Positions 50,564 through 60,031 of a stretch of 64,000 bases of DNA are shown here, piece after piece. The stretch is from positions 280,816 to 344,815 of the forward strand of contig PBLD01000003.1 of the NCBI GenBank assembly GCA_002722255.1. Reading direction: 5' to 3'. Within the stretch, counting starts at the first letter, position 1; every line of letters begins with the position of its first letter. The position numbers and the translations under genes were made by a program. The DNA comes from Winogradskyella sp. Lineage in GTDB: Bacteria > Bacteroidota > Bacteroidia > Flavobacteriales > Flavobacteriaceae. The notes under the pieces were generated by a model. That model saw only the letters and a program-made list of their open reading frames with translations, was not told the DNA's origin and did not search any database.

Positions 50564-52012
50564 TTAGTTCCAGCCACCACCTAAAGCTTGGTAAAGTTTG
50601 ATGTTGGCTAAAAACTGATCTCTCTTGGTTTCTATAATTTCTATTTTAGAGTCTAAAGCTTCGCGTTGAGTAAGCAATACTTCAGTGTATTCTGCTCTTG
50701 CAGATTTAAAAAGCTTAATGGACAAGTCAATAGATTCTGTAAGAGCTTCTACTTGTTGCTCTTTAAGCTTGTAACTTTCCTTTAGGTTATTAATATTAGA
50801 GAGTTCGTTAGCAACTTCTATATAACCGTTTAAGATTGCTTTTTCATACTCAAAAACAGCTTGTAATTGTCTGTTATTAGCTGTTTTGTATTCAGCTTTT
50901 ATAGCATTCCTGTTAATTAGTGGAGCTACAGCATCTCCAACCAAATTATATAATAAAGATTGTGGTGTGTCTACAATATATTTTGGTTTAAAAGCTTCTA
51001 AACCAACACCTGCTTTTATACCAATAGAAGGATAGAAGTTTGCTCTGGCAATTTTTACATTCAGTTTGGAGGCTTCCAACTCATATTCTGCCTGTTTAAT
51101 ATCTGGTCTATTAGAAAGTAATTGTGATGGAATGCCAGTATAAATTATATCGATATTTCGCTCTATAAAACCATCTGTATTTCTCTCTATAGGTTGTGGA
51201 AAACGACCAATTAAAAAGTTGAGTTTGTTTTCGGTTTCTACAATCTGTTGCTGAATATTGTATTTGTTGCTTTGGTTTTTTAATACTTCGGCTTCAAAAC
51301 GTCTTACAGCTAATTGTGTTGCTCTGGCAGCTTGCTTTTGAAGTCGTACCATTTTTAGGGCATTTTGCTGAATTTCGAGATTTTGTTCAATAATGCTTAA
51401 TTGATTATCTAAGGCTAAAAGCTCGTAATATGTGCTTGCGATTTCAGCAACCAGATTGGTAACCATAAAGTTTTTGCCTTCCATGGTACTTAGATATTCT
51501 AAAACAGCAGCTTTTTTGCCGTTTCTTAGTTTTTTCCAAATATCTAATTCCCAAGTTACGGATAGACCTGCTGTGAAATTGGTAAGTAGCTCAGGAAATT
51601 CTTCATCTTCACGAACGTTTAAATTGTGTTCTACAGCACCATTTCTGGTATACTCGCCAACCTTTTCTACTTCAGCACCAGCATAAACATTAACAAAAGG
51701 AAGATACTCGCCTTTACGAATTTTTATCTCGTTGTTAGCTATGGCAATTTGCTGCAGCATAATGTTAAGCTCCTGATTGTTGACTAATGCAGTATCTATA
51801 AGAGCTATTAAATTTTCGTCAGAAAAGAAATCGCGCCATTGTATCTGAGCAGAATTTATCGTATCTGTTTCTATATTTTGATAATATTCAGGAACGATTT
51901 TGCTTTCTTCTCTAATTGCTTTTTGTGTAGGTACACATGCACTTAAGATTAAAAACGAGACTAAAACAAAGAGAAATCTTGTCTTTATGTTATATAATTT
52001 GATGTTATTCAT
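50564..52012 (-). CDS. RND outer-membrane efflux lipoprotein, NodT/OprM family
   Basis: A 482-residue TolC-like duct with a lipoprotein signal (FLFVLVSFLILSAC, Cys26). Two OEP repeats follow: QIQWRDFFSDENLIALIDTAL, ELNIMLQQIAIANNEIKIRK, WELDIWKKLRNGKKAAVLEY and, in the C-half, LSNRPDIKQAEYELEASKLN and FKSARAEYTEVLLTQREALD. It is the outer-membrane part of the RND pump encoded upstream, overlaps the pump gene by 8 bp and ends in a terminator. Confidence 0.94.
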   Translation of the reverse strand: MNNIKLYNIKTRFLFVLVSFLILSACVPTQKAIREESKIVPEYYQNIETDTINSAQIQWRDFFSDENLIALIDTALVNNQELNIMLQQIAIANNEIKIRKGEYLPFVNVYAGAEVEKVGEYTRNGAVEHNLNVREDEEFPELLTNFTAGLSVTWELDIWKKLRNGKKAAVLEYLSTMEGKNFMVTNLVAEIASTYYELLALDNQLSIIEQNLEIQQNALKMVRLQKQAARATQLAVRRFEAEVLKNQSNKYNIQQQIVETENKLNFLIGRFPQPIERNTDGFIERNIDIIYTGIPSQLLSNRPDIKQAEYELEASKLNVKIARANFYPSIGIKAGVGLEAFKPKYIVDTPQSLLYNLVGDAVAPLINRNAIKAEYKTANNRQLQAVFEYEKAILNGYIEVANELSNINNLKESYKLKEQQVEALTESIDLSIKLFKSARAEYTEVLLTQREALDSKIEIIETKRDQFLANIKLYQALGGGWN

Positions 52013-55000
52013 CTTTATTACTTTTTCTTAATTTGTTAATTAACTTTTGAAGTCTATTGATGCTTTCAGTATTAGTTCTGGTTTGATCTTCGGCTTCACT
52101 TCTTTCAATAAACTCTTCAGAAAGAGGTTGATCTTTTTCGTCCTTAATAAGACTTTTACCATCAGCCATCTTGCCAAAAATGTAGTATAGTCCAGGTATT
52201 ATTAAAACGCCAAATAATGTTCCTAGCAGCATACCACCAAGGGATGAACCTCCAATAGTACGATTACCAATTGCACCTGCACCTGAGGCAATGATTAATG
52301 GAATTAAGCCAGCTATAAAAGCAAAAGAGGTCATTAAAATTGGTCTGAAACGTGCTCTGGCACCATCTATTGCGGCTTCTAATATTGTAGAACCTTGACT
52401 CCGTTTTTGTACAGCAAATTCTACAATTAGTACAGCATTTTTTCCCAAAAGCCCAACAAGCATAATTATGCCTATTTGCGCATAAATATCATTGGCTAGT
52501 CCCATGACTTTTAATAAGAAGAATGAACCAAAAATACCAACAGGTAATGATAGAATTACAGCAAGTGGTAATAGGAAACTTTCGTATTGTGCGGCTAAAA
52601 CCAAATACACAAAAATGAGTACAACTACAAAAATGTAAATAGACTCGTTACCACGAGACGCTTCGTCATAAGATAGGCCTTCCCAAGCAACATCGTAGCC
52701 TCTTGGTAAAGTGGCTTCTGCAACTTCTTGTATGGCTTTAATGGCATCACCACTTGTAAAGCCAGCAGCTGGTAAACCACGAATTGCAGCAGAATTGTAC
52801 AGATTGTAACGTGTTATTTCGTTAGGTCCTAATTTTTTCTCTAAGGTCATAAATGATGAATAAGGTACCATATCTCCTTCTTCGTTCTTAACAAAAAGTT
52901 TGTCTAAATCTGTAGGTAAGGCTCTGTACTCTGGAGCAGCTTGCGTATATACTTTGAAGAATCTACCGTATTTTATGAAACCTTGTTCATAGGTACTACC
53001 AATTAGGATGTTTAGGTTTTCCATGGCTTTACCAATAGAAACTCCTTTCTGCATGGCAACCTTGTTATTTATTTTTATTTCATACTGTGGATAATTAGCA
53101 GCATAAAATGTAAACAAACCAGTGATTTCTTTGCGCTCTCGTAAGGCATCCATGAAATTGTTATTTATTTTTTCAAATTCATGGTAATCTGTAGAATTTG
53201 TTTTGTCTAATAGACGCATTGAGAATCCTCCTGAAGAACCAAATCCAGGAACTGCTGGAGGTTCAAAATATTCTATTACAGCTCCAAGGTTTTTAGTTTC
53301 TTCTTCAAGCTCTTCCATGATTTCATGAACCGAGTGATGACGTTCAGACCAAGGCTTAAGGTTTATTAAACATGTACCAGCGTTAGATCCACGGCCTTCA
53401 GTCATAATTTCGTAACCAGCCAACGACGATACCGATTGTACGCCTTCGGTTTCTTCACATATTTCCTGAAGTTTTTTGGCAACTTCATTTGTGCGTTCTA
53501 ATGTTGCACCTGGTGGTGTTTGTATAATAGCATATATCATTCCTTGGTCTTCACTAGGAATAAAACCTGCAGGTAAAACTTTGTTTGTTAGATATATACC
53601 TGCACAGAATGCAGCCAGAATACCAAAAGTTAATACTCTACGTGCTACAATTTTGTTCAACACCTTTATGTATCTGCCTGTAAGACGTTCAAAACCTCTA
53701 TTGAACCAGTCCATAAAACGATCTATAGGAGATTTTTTCTTTCCTCCAGTATTGTGCTTTAAGAGCATTGCACACAATACAGGTGTTAGTGTTAGTGCAA
53801 CTAATGCTGAAATAATAATAGAACCAGCCATGGTAATAGAGAACTGTCTGTAGAAAACACCAACTGGTCCAGTCATAAAGGATATAGGTACAAATACTGA
53901 TACCATAACTAGGGTAATGGCAATAATTGCACCACCAATTTCTCCAATAACACTTTTAACAGCATCGAAGGGAGTTAAGTGTTCTTCTTCCATTTTGGCG
54001 TGTACTGCTTCAACTACAACAATAGCATCATCTACTACAATACCAATGGCTAAAACAAGGGCAAAAAGCGTAATAAGGTTTATAGATAAACCAAATAATT
54101 GCATAATAAAAAATGCACCAATTAGTGATACAGGAACAGCGATTATTGGAATTAATGTTGAACGCCAATCTCCTAAAAATAAAAATACTACAACGGCTAC
54201 TAAGAAAAATGCGTCTCTCAAAGTGTGAATTACTTGTTCTATAGAAGCGTCTAAAAAGTTAGAAACATCATAGCTTATTTTATAATTTATTCCTGGAGGA
54301 AGGTCTTCCTTAAGCTCATTAAGCTTTTCTTTTACAGCATCTATAACGTCACTACCATTACTACCAAAAGTTTGTTTTAGTACAATTGATGCAGATGGTT
54401 TGCCATCTAGATTAGAGTAGATATCAAAAAACTCACTACCAAGTTCAACATCTGCAATGTCTTTTAAACGAAGAATTTCACCTTCTTCATTAGCTTTAAT
54501 AATGATATTCTTGTAATCTTCAGGTTCATTATACCTACCTTGGTAGGTGAGTACATACTCTAAGGATTGTGCTTTTATACCCGAACTTCTTCCTAAACGA
54601 CCAGGACGTGCAATTATACTTTGCTCATCCATAGCCTCTAATACTTCTTCAGCCGATACTTTGTAAGCACGCATACGATCTGGTTTTAACCAAACACGCA
54701 TCGCATATTTTCTACTTCCTAATATCTGGGCACTGGCAATACCTTTAATACGCTGTATTTCTGGAACAATTTTGGTGTAAGCATAATTGTAAAGAAACTT
54801 TTCGTCTGTATGATCATCGTCGCTAAAAAGGTTAACGTACATTAGCATACTTGGCTGAACTGGTGTAATGATTACACCTTCTCGCTGAACCAATTCTGGT
54901 AATAATGGCATCACCTGATCGACTCTTGTTTTTACTCTTACAACAGCTTCATTTGGGCCTGTACCTGGATCGAAAATAATACGAATTGTGCCTTCACCAG

Positions 55001-55253
55001 CACTAGTGGCATCAGAGGCAATATAGCGCATGTCTTGTACACCATTTATTGCTGTTTCTAGAGGTATTAATGTAGATTTTACCAGTACATCAGCACTGGA
55101 TCCTGGATATGCAATAAAAATATTTACAGTAGTAGGTGCAATTTGTGGAAATTGTGATACTGGCAATTGCTTAATGGAAAGCCCACCAATAAATAGTATG
55201 ATGACCGAAATGACAATTGCCAAAACAGGTCTTTTTATAAATTGTTTAAACAT
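52005..55253 (-). CDS. RND efflux pump, HAE1/AcrB family inner-membrane transporter
   Basis: A 1082-residue trimeric proton antiporter. It has two halves, each with a large porter loop and six helices: RPVLAIVISVIILFIGGLS at the start, then GIVVDDAIVVVEAV with the two proton-relay Asp in helix 4, NKVLPAGFIPSEDQGMIYA at the second loop and MLVGLLGKNAVLIVEFA (Lys in helix 10). The family is hydrophobe/amphiphile exporters such as AcrB or MexB. The 40-residue charged C-tail (EERSEAEDQTRTN region) is longer than usual. It lies between its adaptor and duct genes. Confidence 0.95.
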   Translation of the reverse strand: MFKQFIKRPVLAIVISVIILFIGGLSIKQLPVSQFPQIAPTTVNIFIAYPGSSADVLVKSTLIPLETAINGVQDMRYIASDATSAGEGTIRIIFDPGTGPNEAVVRVKTRVDQVMPLLPELVQREGVIITPVQPSMLMYVNLFSDDDHTDEKFLYNYAYTKIVPEIQRIKGIASAQILGSRKYAMRVWLKPDRMRAYKVSAEEVLEAMDEQSIIARPGRLGRSSGIKAQSLEYVLTYQGRYNEPEDYKNIIIKANEEGEILRLKDIADVELGSEFFDIYSNLDGKPSASIVLKQTFGSNGSDVIDAVKEKLNELKEDLPPGINYKISYDVSNFLDASIEQVIHTLRDAFFLVAVVVFLFLGDWRSTLIPIIAVPVSLIGAFFIMQLFGLSINLITLFALVLAIGIVVDDAIVVVEAVHAKMEEEHLTPFDAVKSVIGEIGGAIIAITLVMVSVFVPISFMTGPVGVFYRQFSITMAGSIIISALVALTLTPVLCAMLLKHNTGGKKKSPIDRFMDWFNRGFERLTGRYIKVLNKIVARRVLTFGILAAFCAGIYLTNKVLPAGFIPSEDQGMIYAIIQTPPGATLERTNEVAKKLQEICEETEGVQSVSSLAGYEIMTEGRGSNAGTCLINLKPWSERHHSVHEIMEELEEETKNLGAVIEYFEPPAVPGFGSSGGFSMRLLDKTNSTDYHEFEKINNNFMDALRERKEITGLFTFYAANYPQYEIKINNKVAMQKGVSIGKAMENLNILIGSTYEQGFIKYGRFFKVYTQAAPEYRALPTDLDKLFVKNEEGDMVPYSSFMTLEKKLGPNEITRYNLYNSAAIRGLPAAGFTSGDAIKAIQEVAEATLPRGYDVAWEGLSYDEASRGNESIYIFVVVLIFVYLVLAAQYESFLLPLAVILSLPVGIFGSFFLLKVMGLANDIYAQIGIIMLVGLLGKNAVLIVEFAVQKRSQGSTILEAAIDGARARFRPILMTSFAFIAGLIPLIIASGAGAIGNRTIGGSSLGGMLLGTLFGVLIIPGLYYIFGKMADGKSLIKDEKDQPLSEEFIERSEAEDQTRTNTESINRLQKLINKLRKSNKDE

Positions 55254-55271
55254 AATGTTTGTAGATTTAGG

Positions 55272-56360
55272 TTACTCTGCGTATAATTCGAGATGGGATA
55301 AAACTTCGGTAGGATTTACCATTTCGGTTTTAATCTTTTCCTTGTTTTTTACCATCCTTATACCTTCTAAAAGTATGGTGTCGTTTTCAGAGAGACCCTT
55401 GTCTACAATAAAAAGATGAGGTAGTTCTGCAGCAATGGATATTTGTTTCTGCATCACAGTATTGTTTTTATCTATTACAAAAACATATGTTTTGTCTAGT
55501 ATTTCAAAGGTTGCTTTTTGAGGAATTATAATAGCATCTTTGTAAGGTGCTGTCATAAGTATACTTCCAGTTTCGCCATGTCTTAAAATGCCATCAGGAT
55601 TTGGAAAGGTTGCTCTAAATGCAATATTACCTGTTTGGTTGTTAAATTCTCCCTCAATAGTTTCAACAATACCTGTTTGATTAAAAGGTTTGTTGTTAGC
55701 CATTAGAAGTGAAACTTTTTGTTTATTACCTTTTTCCTTACTTGTAATGTAATCTAAATATTCAGCTTCAGGAACATTAAAGTAAACCCACATTTTACTG
55801 TTGTCTGATAGTTTTGTAAGAAGCTCTCCTTCATCCAAAAGACTACCTTCTCTAACTTCTAGGTGGTCCATAATACCATCAAAAGGTGCTTTTACATTGG
55901 TGAACCCTAAATGCGTTTGAGCTAGAGCTACTTCTGCTTTAGCTTTGTCTAATTTGGCTTTAGCCATAGCAAGTTCATTAGGTGATACAACATTGCCATC
56001 TGCTAATAACTGCGTGTTTTGTAGTTCTATTTCAGCAACATGCAATTCTGCGTTAGCTCTACTTAGTTCAGCTTCATAGATGTTTGGCATTATTTGAAAC
56101 ATCTTTTGGCCTTGTTTTACAAATTGACCTTCGTCTACATAAATGTTTTTTAGATAGCCTTTTTCTAAAGCTCTGAGCTCTATATGTCTTATTGAGTGAA
56201 TCTGACTTACATAATCCTTTGTTGTTGAGGTGTCTTTCTTAACAGGGTGCGTTACTAGAAAGGTTGTAGATTCTTCGTGTTTTTCTTTTTTGGTTTCACA
56301 GCTTGAAAATAGTAGTGTAAGTAATACTGCAAAAATGGTTACAATAAATTTTGTTTTCAA
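55272..56360 (-). CDS. RND periplasmic adaptor lipoprotein
   Basis: A 362-residue adaptor with a lipoprotein signal (FAVLLTLLFSSC, Cys20). Its lipoyl halves are HIELRALEKGYLKNIYVDEG and VKAPFDGIMDHLEVREG, with a short coiled hairpin between, followed by beta-barrel and membrane-proximal domains (LRHGETGSILMTAPY). It bridges the pump and the outer-membrane duct. It is the first structural gene of the pump operon, 18 bp before the pump gene. Three hairpins lie in its leader. Confidence 0.94.
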   Translation of the reverse strand: MKTKFIVTIFAVLLTLLFSSCETKKEKHEESTTFLVTHPVKKDTSTTKDYVSQIHSIRHIELRALEKGYLKNIYVDEGQFVKQGQKMFQIMPNIYEAELSRANAELHVAEIELQNTQLLADGNVVSPNELAMAKAKLDKAKAEVALAQTHLGFTNVKAPFDGIMDHLEVREGSLLDEGELLTKLSDNSKMWVYFNVPEAEYLDYITSKEKGNKQKVSLLMANNKPFNQTGIVETIEGEFNNQTGNIAFRATFPNPDGILRHGETGSILMTAPYKDAIIIPQKATFEILDKTYVFVIDKNNTVMQKQISIAAELPHLFIVDKGLSENDTILLEGIRMVKNKEKIKTEMVNPTEVLSHLELYAE

Positions 56361-56400
56361 TTTTTTGAAATTTTTATAATGTGATATAATTGTACTTAAG

Positions 56401-56470
56401 CATCTGTACTCAGATGGAATGTGCTTAGGAGTAAAATACTCCTTAAGAAAGTAAGAACTTTAGAGTTCTT
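56401..56470 (-). promoter_or_regulatory. Three consecutive hairpins in the RND operon leader
   Basis: Three perfect stems follow each other: CATCTG-tact-CAGATG (56401-56416), AGGAGTA-aaa-TACTCCT (56427-56443) and AAGAACT-ttag-AGTTCTT (56453-56470). They lie between the small exported protein gene and the adaptor ATG. The strict order and spacing suggest a regulatory RNA or an operator array. None has a strong T-tract, so they are not simple terminators. Confidence 0.55.
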
Positions 56471-56486
56471 CTTCGGTTGTACAAAA

Positions 56487-56891
56487 TCAAATTATAAAAA
56501 CCTGAAAATAGAGAAATAACCTTTCCTTAGGTCTGGTTATTGTATTAGGTGAACGGAAAACACTCTTTTCAAGCTCTTTAGAGGAGTTTTCAAAAAGAAG
56601 CGCATTAATAAATGCTGTTGCGTGAAAAATTGTAGAGTCTAATTTTGTTTTTGTAGTAGACTCTTCATTCTCAGATTCATCAATTTCTGGTACTTCTGCG
56701 AAGTAATCTTTATCAGATGTTTGATGAGCTCCTGTGAAATGAAATGAATCAATATCAGAATCCTGTAAATACTGATTTGAATATGTTTCATTACTACTTA
56801 TAGAGGTAACTGCATAGGCATGGAAACTAGACAAGGAGCCTAGTAACAAAGCCAGTGTAAGATACAGATATGTTCTAAAAGTGTTTCTCAT
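56487..56891 (-). CDS. Small exported hypothetical protein upstream of the RND operon
   Basis: I start this at the ATG at 56891 (MRNTFRTYLYLTLALLLGSL), which gives a clean signal peptide ending about HAYA; the frame also allows a TTG four codons earlier. The 134-residue product is acidic and low-complexity in the middle (PEIDESENEESTTKTK), without cysteines or known domains, and ends FLYFQVFII, a hydrophobic tail. I do not recognise it. It is 126 bp upstream of the adaptor, separated by the hairpin array. Confidence 0.5.
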   Translation of the reverse strand: MRNTFRTYLYLTLALLLGSLSSFHAYAVTSISSNETYSNQYLQDSDIDSFHFTGAHQTSDKDYFAEVPEIDESENEESTTKTKLDSTIFHATAFINALLFENSSKELEKSVFRSPNTITRPKERLFLYFQVFII

Positions 56892-56972
56892 TTCAGCATC
56901 CAAAATTATTGCAATCGATACACATTAACAAAAAAAAGAGAATTTTTAATTATAATTTAAGAGTTTTAGTGC

Positions 56973-57404
56973 TTACGATCCTTTTATAATATCCTTATAT
57001 TCTTCAAAAAAGGTTTCAAATAAGATCATATTTACATTAAAAAATTCCATAACAGCTCTCCATGTATTTTTGTTATGGATAGATACTTTCTGTTCTAATG
57101 GAAGGTAAATACGCGATATTTCTTTACCGTTTTCTAAATAATATTCTTCCTCATAGATTGCATCAGGTAAGTAATCTGTATGAAGTATATTTTTGAGTGC
57201 TTCTAGTTTTTCCCAACAATTAATACGGTTTTCGAGATCATCTTCTAAATCAAGAGATATAAGAGCTTTTTTTGTGTCGAAATGAAATTTAAAAGAAAGC
57301 CCTTTAATTTTAGTATTATACAGCAACCACTTTCTTGGAAATGATTTACCGAAGCTGGTCCAGAATTCTTGTCGTAATAGGCGGCTTTCTTCTTTACTAT
57401 ACAT
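56973..57404 (-). CDS. DUF4268 protein
   Basis: A 143-residue soluble protein matching DUF4268: RLLRQEFWTSFGKSFPRKWL, KGLSFKFHFDTKKALISLDLE, NRINCWEKLEALKNIL and IYLPLEQKVSIHNKNTW. The fold is alpha-beta and the function is unknown; related domains occur in restriction-related proteins. Its start abuts the ZIP transporter stop (57404/57405), so it is in the three-gene operon running from 58812. Confidence 0.85.
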   Translation of the reverse strand: MYSKEESRLLRQEFWTSFGKSFPRKWLLYNTKIKGLSFKFHFDTKKALISLDLEDDLENRINCWEKLEALKNILHTDYLPDAIYEEEYYLENGKEISRIYLPLEQKVSIHNKNTWRAVMEFFNVNMILFETFFEEYKDIIKGS

Positions 57405-58079
57405 TTATATAAAGTATGCAATTAATACACCTATACTAATAGCTATTAGTTTAGATAAATTAAACTTGTGTCCATCACCTGTTTCAAATAAAATGGTGGT
57501 AGAGATATGTAGGAAGATACCAATTACCAAAGCATTTATACTCATAAGTAGGGTAGTACCAATAGACGTTGTATTAGATACCAGTGTACCTAGAGGTGTC
57601 ATTACAGCAAAGACCAACATAAAACTTATAGCTTGAACTTTTGTATACTTTGATTGTAATAAAAAAGATGTTAATAGTGCTGCAATTGGTATTTTATGAA
57701 CTAAAACACCATAGACCATATCATTATGCTGATGAATAGGGAAACCCTCTAAAAAACTATGAATACATAAGCTTATAAATAATAACCAAGGAAAAGCATT
57801 GTCTTTTTTATGTATGTGTACATGACCATGCTCGGCACCTTTAGATAGAAACTCTAATATAATTTGCAGCAGAATACCACACATTATAAAAAGACCGGTT
57901 TTTTTGGCTTCTAAATGCTCATAAACCTCTGGCAGTAAATCAAAAAGTGTAAGTGCCAGTAAAAAAGCTCCACTAAATGATAGAAGTAATTTAGTATATA
58001 TTGACTTTTGCTTTTTGGTTAGAAAAGCAATGATAACACCAATTATTATAGCATATATGGGAAAAAGGTACTTGTTCAT
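57405..58079 (-). CDS. ZIP-family divalent metal transporter
   Basis: A 224-residue membrane protein with about eight helices. ZIP hallmarks are FSGAFLLALTLFDLLPEVYEH (helix 2), FISLCIHSFLEGFPIH with the HSFxEG metal site in helix 4, and VLVHKIPIAALLTSFLL with HKxP in helix 5. A histidine-rich loop (EHGHVHIHKKD) before helix 4 is typical of zinc or iron uptake. The cargo is probably zinc. It starts 1 bp after the methyltransferase stop. Confidence 0.93.
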   Translation of the reverse strand: MNKYLFPIYAIIIGVIIAFLTKKQKSIYTKLLLSFSGAFLLALTLFDLLPEVYEHLEAKKTGLFIMCGILLQIILEFLSKGAEHGHVHIHKKDNAFPWLLFISLCIHSFLEGFPIHQHNDMVYGVLVHKIPIAALLTSFLLQSKYTKVQAISFMLVFAVMTPLGTLVSNTTSIGTTLLMSINALVIGIFLHISTTILFETGDGHKFNLSKLIAISIGVLIAYFI

Positions 58080-58080
58080 T

Positions 58081-58812
58081 CTATTTAAAAATCATAATCA
58101 AACGCTCAGATGTTTTTGGGTAGTATTTACCGAGTTTATAATCTCCAAAAACATCTAATAAATGTACACCTGCTTTTTCAAACAAAGTTTGAAAATCGTT
58201 TAAGGTTAATGCTTTTACACGTTCTTGAAATTGGTATGGCTCACCATCAATTTCAAAACTAATGTCTTTAATGATATAACCGTCTTTAACACTTCTTTTT
58301 TGATGAAAATCTATGCCTTCAACTGTTTTTATATCTTCAGCAACTAGATGTTCTGTAACGTAGTTAACGTTCATAAAATCTATAACACCAAAGCCATAAT
58401 CGTTTAATTCTTCTTTAATGGCTTCTATGGTTTTTAGGTTACAAGTATCATCCTCAAAATAGCCAAAACTTGTAAATAAATTAAAGACAGCATCAAAAGT
58501 TTCAGGATAGGGTTTGGTCATATCATGTACAGCAAACTTTAATGTATCATTAGCGAACTGGCTAGCATGTTTTATACTTTGTTCAGACAGGTCTACACCA
58601 GTAACGTTAAAACCTAATGAGTTTAGGTATATGGAGTGTCTACCTTTACCACAAGCTAAATCCAAGATTTTTCCATCTTCTGGAATATTGAGGTAGTCGG
58701 TGAGGTTATCCATAAAAAGCTGAGCTTCAGTATAATCTCTGTCTTTATATAAAATATGGTAGTATGGTGTATCAAACCACGATGCGTACCATTGTTTAGT
58801 AGAATTTGTCAT
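58081..58812 (-). CDS. Class I SAM-dependent methyltransferase
   Basis: A 243-residue Rossmann methyltransferase with motif I KILDLACGKGRHSIYL (about 44-59), motif II region VTGVDLSEQSI and motif IV AVFNLFTSFGYF. It resembles small-molecule methyltransferases of the Methyltransf_25 type, but the substrate is unknown. It is first in the operon with the ZIP and DUF4268 genes and divergent from the RNA methyltransferase at 58868. Confidence 0.88.
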   Translation of the reverse strand: MTNSTKQWYASWFDTPYYHILYKDRDYTEAQLFMDNLTDYLNIPEDGKILDLACGKGRHSIYLNSLGFNVTGVDLSEQSIKHASQFANDTLKFAVHDMTKPYPETFDAVFNLFTSFGYFEDDTCNLKTIEAIKEELNDYGFGVIDFMNVNYVTEHLVAEDIKTVEGIDFHQKRSVKDGYIIKDISFEIDGEPYQFQERVKALTLNDFQTLFEKAGVHLLDVFGDYKLGKYYPKTSERLIMIFK

Positions 58813-58839
58813 AACATATTACGTCCTGCAAAAATAGTT

Positions 58840-58847
58840 TAAATTTG
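58840..58847 (+). promoter_or_regulatory. -7 box for the THUMP methyltransferase gene
   Basis: TAAATTTG matches TAnnTTTG exactly, 20 bp before the chosen ATG at 58868. The expected -33 TTTG is not found at the usual distance, so the call rests on the -7 box and its location. Confidence 0.45.
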
Positions 58848-58867
58848 CAATCTATTTGACGTGTTAT

Positions 58868-60031
58868 ATGGACAATAATTTCAAAATGGTAGCCAAAACT
58901 TTATTTGGCTTTGAAGATATATTAGCTAAAGAACTCACACAACTTGGTGCTATGCAAGTTGAAAAGGGTGTGCGAAATGTGAGCTTTGTTGGTGATAAAG
59001 GTTTTATGTACAAAGCCAATATGGGACTTAGAACTGCAATAAAAATCTTAAAACCTATAAAATCTTTTAGAGTTGCCAGAGAGGAAGATCTTTATAACAA
59101 CGTGAAAAGTATTAAGTGGGAAGATTACTTAAAGTCTGATGGTTCTTTGGCTGTTGATGCAACAGTGCATCACAGTGTTTTTACACATTCTCAATACACG
59201 GCTTTAAAAACAAAAGATGCTATTGTAGACCGTTTTAGAGAGCAAGATGGTAACAGACCTAATATAGATTTACGTTTTCCAGATTTAAAAATTAACGTGC
59301 ATATAGATCGTCAACGCTGTACCATTTCATTAGATACTTCTGGCGAATCTTTACATAGACGAGGCTATAAAACAGCAACTAATATTGCACCAATAAACGA
59401 AGTTTTGGCAGCAGGATTAATTATGATGAGTGGATGGGATGGTCAGTCCGATTTTATGGATCCTATGTGTGGTAGTGGTACTATTTTGGCAGAAGCAGCT
59501 ATGATTGCATGTAACATTCCGCCAAACTTAATGCGAAAGGAATTTGCTTTTGAACGTTGGGAAGATTGGGATGTTGATTTATTTGAAAAGATTGAAGAAT
59601 CTCTTTTAAAGAAAACTAGAGATTTTCATCATAAAATAATAGGTTATGATAAATCTCCTTCTGCTGTAAAAAAAGCTAAGGAAAACATTAAGAATGCGCA
59701 TTTAGATGAGTTTATTCATATACAGCACGAAGATTTCTTTAAAACTCAAAAAGCAGGTTCATCTAAATTACATATGGTGTTTAATCCACCATATGGAGAG
59801 CGTTTAGAAAATCTTAATATCGAAGAGTTCTACGGTAATATTGGGACAACACTAAAACATGGCTACCCAAATACTGATGCATGGCTGGTAACCTCTAATC
59901 TCGAAGCTTTAAAGTACATTGGTTTGCGACCATCTCGAAAAATAAAAGTATTTAACGCAAAATTAGAATCGCGCTTAGTTAAATACGAAATGTACGAAGG
60001 CAGCCGAAAAGCCAAAAAACAAAACGATTAA
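58868..60031 (+). CDS. THUMP-domain class I RNA methyltransferase (RlmL/YpsC-like)
   Basis: I start this at the ATG at 58868 (MDNNFKMVAKTLFGFEDILA). The 387-residue product has a THUMP domain (about 60-155, with SLAVDATVHHSVFTHSQYTA), RRGYKTATNIAPINEVLAAG, motif I FMDPMCGSGTILAEAAMIA, motif IV VFNPPYGERL (the N6/N2 amino-methyltransferase NPPY). It resembles the N-terminal half of RlmL, which makes m2G2445 in 23S rRNA, or YpsC. It is the plus-strand gene of a divergent pair and overlaps the next gene's tail by 4 bp. Confidence 0.92.
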   Translation: MDNNFKMVAKTLFGFEDILAKELTQLGAMQVEKGVRNVSFVGDKGFMYKANMGLRTAIKILKPIKSFRVAREEDLYNNVKSIKWEDYLKSDGSLAVDATVHHSVFTHSQYTALKTKDAIVDRFREQDGNRPNIDLRFPDLKINVHIDRQRCTISLDTSGESLHRRGYKTATNIAPINEVLAAGLIMMSGWDGQSDFMDPMCGSGTILAEAAMIACNIPPNLMRKEFAFERWEDWDVDLFEKIEESLLKKTRDFHHKIIGYDKSPSAVKKAKENIKNAHLDEFIHIQHEDFFKTQKAGSSKLHMVFNPPYGERLENLNIEEFYGNIGTTLKHGYPNTDAWLVTSNLEALKYIGLRPSRKIKVFNAKLESRLVKYEMYEGSRKAKKQND

